Assembly (NCBI GenBank): GCA_002479215.1
Contig: DLME01000217.1
Location: 1 to 16,066, forward strand
Direction: 5' to 3'
Origin: Syntrophaceae bacterium UBA7544
Lineage (GTDB): Bacteria; Desulfobacterota; Syntrophia; Syntrophales; Smithellaceae
DNA: 16,066 nucleotides
Positions 14,442 through 16,066 of the stretch are shown here, piece by piece. The position numbers and the translations under genes are program-made. Numbering within the stretch: the first letter of the stretch is position 1; each line of letters begins with the position of its first letter. Under the pieces are notes generated by a model. That model worked only from the letters and a program-made list of their open reading frames with translations. It was not told the DNA's origin and did no database searches.

Positions 14442-14696
14442 TTATGATGCGTAAACGCTTACTTTTTTTCTAGTTTTGTCGAATCTTTCGAATTTTACCA
14501 CTCCATTAATCAGAGAGAACAAGGTAAAATCTTTACCCATTCCCACATTGTTTCCCGGGTGGATTTTTGTGCCGACCTGCCGCACAATTATCGATCCCGC
14601 ATGGATATTCTCGCCGCTAAACACTTTGACGCCGCGCCGCTGCGAATTACTGTCCCTGCCGTTGCGGGAACTTCCTTGACCTTTTTTATGTGCCAT
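14442..14696 (-). CDS. rpmA: 50S ribosomal protein L27
   Basis: L27 sits at the peptidyl-transferase centre of the large ribosomal subunit, where its flexible N-terminus contacts the tRNA ends. The 84-residue protein starts [16 protein letters not shown], and the conserved middle runs [38 protein letters not shown] and [13 protein letters not shown]. The N-terminus is the direct MAHKKG form, without the cleaved leader found in Firmicutes, which agrees with a Gram-negative host. The ATG has a strong Shine-Dalgarno (GGAGGAAGTAATG) and lies 11 bp after the rplU stop. A hairpin terminator follows. Confidence 0.98.
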   Translation of the reverse strand: MAHKKGQGSSRNGRDSNSQRRGVKVFSGENIHAGSIIVRQVGTKIHPGNNVGMGKDFTLFSLINGVVKFERFDKTRKKVSVYAS

Positions 14697-14707
14697 TACT
14701 TCCTCCG

Positions 14708-15019
14708 CTAAATCGAAATCTTCTTTATTTTCATGCTGGTTAATTGCTGGCGATGCCCGGTTTTCTTATGGAACCCCTTGCGGCGTTTCATGTGGTAAAC
14801 GTGAATTTTCGGACCTTGCTTTTGCGCGATGATTTCTCCTGTGACCTTGGCTCCGGTCACGAAAGGTTTACCGATTTTTACGCCCTTATCGCCGGAGACC
14901 ATTAGAACTTCGTTAAAAACTACTTCCGAGCCTTTCTCGCCTTCCAGCTTTTCTACGGATAAAACATCACCTTCGCTGACTTTGTGCTGTTTTGCTCCTG
15001 TTTTTATTACTGCATACAT
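14708..15019 (-). CDS. rplU: 50S ribosomal protein L21
   Basis: L21 is a 23S rRNA-binding protein of the large subunit. The 103-residue product begins [20 protein letters not shown] and contains the family signature in [22 protein letters not shown] near the C-terminus. ATG 15019 is chosen because MYAVI(K/E)TGGKQ is the normal N-terminus and AAGGAT stands 7 nt upstream. An in-frame ATG at 15082 would add 21 unrelated residues and would lie inside the -35 box of the promoter, so it is rejected. It is the first gene of rplU-rpmA. Confidence 0.98.
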   Translation of the reverse strand: MYAVIKTGAKQHKVSEGDVLSVEKLEGEKGSEVVFNEVLMVSGDKGVKIGKPFVTGAKVTGEIIAQKQGPKIHVYHMKRRKGFHKKTGHRQQLTSMKIKKISI

Positions 15020-15053
15020 TAGACTATCCTTGATTATGTAATTAAGAGCGAAG

Positions 15054-15082
15054 CTTATAAATAATTTGCGTCTATTTGTCAA
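15054..15082 (-). promoter_or_regulatory. Sigma70 promoter of rplU-rpmA
   Basis: On the minus strand, TTGACA (15082-15077, perfect), a 17-bp spacer and TATAAG (15059-15054, five of six) lie upstream of rplU. The expected start near 15047 leaves a short leader of about 28 nt, too short for an obvious ribosomal-protein autoregulatory fold. Confidence 0.8.
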
Positions 15083-15158
15083 TATAATTTAATTAACCGG
15101 ACAATTTTTAATTAGAGGACGTTTTTTGGCTAACATGGTGAATTAATATTAAATCATC

Positions 15159-15187
15159 TTGCGTATAAAGCTTGGGCGATGTAAAAT
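15159..15187 (+). promoter_or_regulatory. Weak candidate promoter for the mltB-like gene
   Basis: TTGCGT (15159-15164), a 17-bp spacer and TAAAAT (15182-15187) point towards the GTG at 15248. An overlapping alternative uses TTGGGC and TAATAT. Both have poor -35 boxes. An imperfect direct repeat (TAAAAATGATTGAG at 15201 and TAAAAATGGTTGAG at 15232) lies between this site and the start. Confidence 0.3.
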
Positions 15188-15247
15188 AAAGCTGTAATAT
15201 TAAAAATGATTGAGTGAAAATAAGGTTGCTGTAAAAATGGTTGAGAC

Positions 15248-16066
15248 GTGAAAAAAGTAATAACATATTTTATAATCATAATGATTTTTTTGTTATCCTA
15301 TGTGTCGTCATGGGCAGCAAGCGATTTATCGAGGCAGTTTATCGAAGAGCTCCTCGTGGAAAAGGGATTGGATAAAGCGCAAGTTCAGAGCATGATATAT
15401 GATCCCCGAATATCTCTTAGGCCGGATATAGTTATCCAGAACCTTTTCTACGCGAGTCCAAGGGGAACCGAAGAAGAGCCTTCCGTCATGAGTATCGATC
15501 CCAAACATATCGAAAACGGCAGGGCTTTCATTAAAGAACATGCCGAATTATTATCTTTCGTGGAGAAGCGTTTTGGAACATCTCCCCATATCGTCACAGC
15601 AATTCTCATTGTAGAATCAAGACTGGGAACCTACCCCATGCGCTATAATGTTGTTACAGTTTACGCCAACTTGGCACTACTTCTCGACCCGGATTATTTT
15701 AGTCAAATACAGGAAGAATATGCCGATAAGTATCCGCTGCTCAATGATCAGGCCACTATTACCATGGCGCATAAAAGGGCGTATTGGGCATTGTCTGAAC
15801 TCTACCACCTTACTCTTATAGCTAATAACTTGGGCATGGATCCATTGAACATAATGGGATCATTTGCCGGAGCTTTGGGGCCGGCTCAATTTATCCCTTC
15901 TACCTTTCGGAACTACGGAGTTGATGGAGACGGAGACGGCATAGCCAATCCATTTAATATGGAAGATGCAGCAGCAACCATGGGCAATTACCTGAAAAGT
16001 TCGGGCTGGTCTGAGGATGCTTCCACCGAGAAAAAGCGCAATGCGGTGTGGCATTATAACCGCAGC
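15248..16066 (+). CDS. MltB-family lytic murein transglycosylase, N-terminal part (3' end outside window)
   Basis: The frame is open from GTG 15248 through the last base, giving 273 residues. Enzymes of this family cleave the MurNAc-GlcNAc bond of peptidoglycan and leave a 1,6-anhydro end. A signal peptide (KKVITYFIIIMIFLLSYVSS, then a cut near WAA) sends it to the periplasm. There is no lipobox Cys, so unlike E. coli MltB it appears not to be a lipoprotein. The catalytic Glu is E123 in AILIVESRLGTYP. Conserved family blocks are SFAGALGPAQFIPSTFRNYG (205-224), the Asp-rich loop VDGDGDGIANPFNMEDA and the MGNYLKSSGW segment. The Shine-Dalgarno is poor. The GTG is chosen because it gives a complete signal peptide with a KK start. 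It is divergent from rplU. The missing part would be the end of the catalytic domain. Confidence 0.9.
   Translation, partial: MKKVITYFIIIMIFLLSYVSSWAASDLSRQFIEELLVEKGLDKAQVQSMIYDPRISLRPDIVIQNLFYASPRGTEEEPSVMSIDPKHIENGRAFIKEHAELLSFVEKRFGTSPHIVTAILIVESRLGTYPMRYNVVTVYANLALLLDPDYFSQIQEEYADKYPLLNDQATITMAHKRAYWALSELYHLTLIANNLGMDPLNIMGSFAGALGPAQFIPSTFRNYGVDGDGDGIANPFNMEDAAATMGNYLKSSGWSEDASTEKKRNAVWHYNRS

Noticed and set aside
15020..15082. Longer L21 start at 15082
   Set aside because: It overlaps the -35 box of the rplU promoter and adds 21 residues foreign to L21, whereas MYAVIKTG at 15019 has a Shine-Dalgarno and is the conserved start.

Overview
The window looks like chromosomal DNA of an anaerobic Gram-negative bacterium, most likely a deltaproteobacterium (Desulfobacterota, possibly near Syntrophales). 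This is inferred from the rplU-rpmA-obgE-proB order, an acyl-CoA dehydrogenase fused to a rubredoxin-like module, an HD-GYP domain, an MltB-type lytic transglycosylase and sigma70-like promoters. No rRNA, tRNA, CRISPR array, phage gene or transposase gene was seen. Both ends cut through genes.

Layout. 1-222: tail of an HD-GYP signalling protein. 468-905: small DUF5661-like protein. 912-3116 (minus): large exported protein of unknown function. 3117-3557: gene-free stretch with repeat copies, DNA dyads and a strong promoter. 3558-5106: two-gene ABC-2 type exporter. 5281-8390: uvrC, mntP and ogt, a tightly packed plus-strand run that joins two DNA-repair genes to a manganese exporter. A hairpin terminator separates it from the minus-strand acyl-CoA dehydrogenase (8520-9857). 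Next, also on the minus strand, comes a KimA/KUP-like permease (10020-11996). 12059-15019 (minus) is the ribosomal protein/GTPase/proline block rplU, rpmA, obgE, proB. A divergent mltB-like gene begins at 15248 and runs off the end.

The most unusual feature is a short palindromic repeat of about 140 bp. One copy lies in frame inside mntP and adds about 46 codons in the loop after the first membrane helix. A second copy forms part of the N-terminus of the unknown exported protein, in the opposite reading orientation. A third, longer relative with the same two ends lies just upstream of that gene and supplies its Shine-Dalgarno sequence and ATG. The two compact copies preserve a hairpin through paired base changes, and they encode similar peptides in one frame. 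This resembles the Rickettsia palindromic elements, which insert in frame into protein genes, but in a different kind of genome.

Two further points concern gene control. The ABC ATPase has a near-consensus promoter placed so that transcription should begin at the A of its ATG, giving a leaderless mRNA. A separate 127-bp MITE-like element sits between the rpmA terminator and obgE, and its outer end forms an extended -10 sequence that could drive obgE-proB. All family assignments come from reading motifs by eye; no database search was possible.
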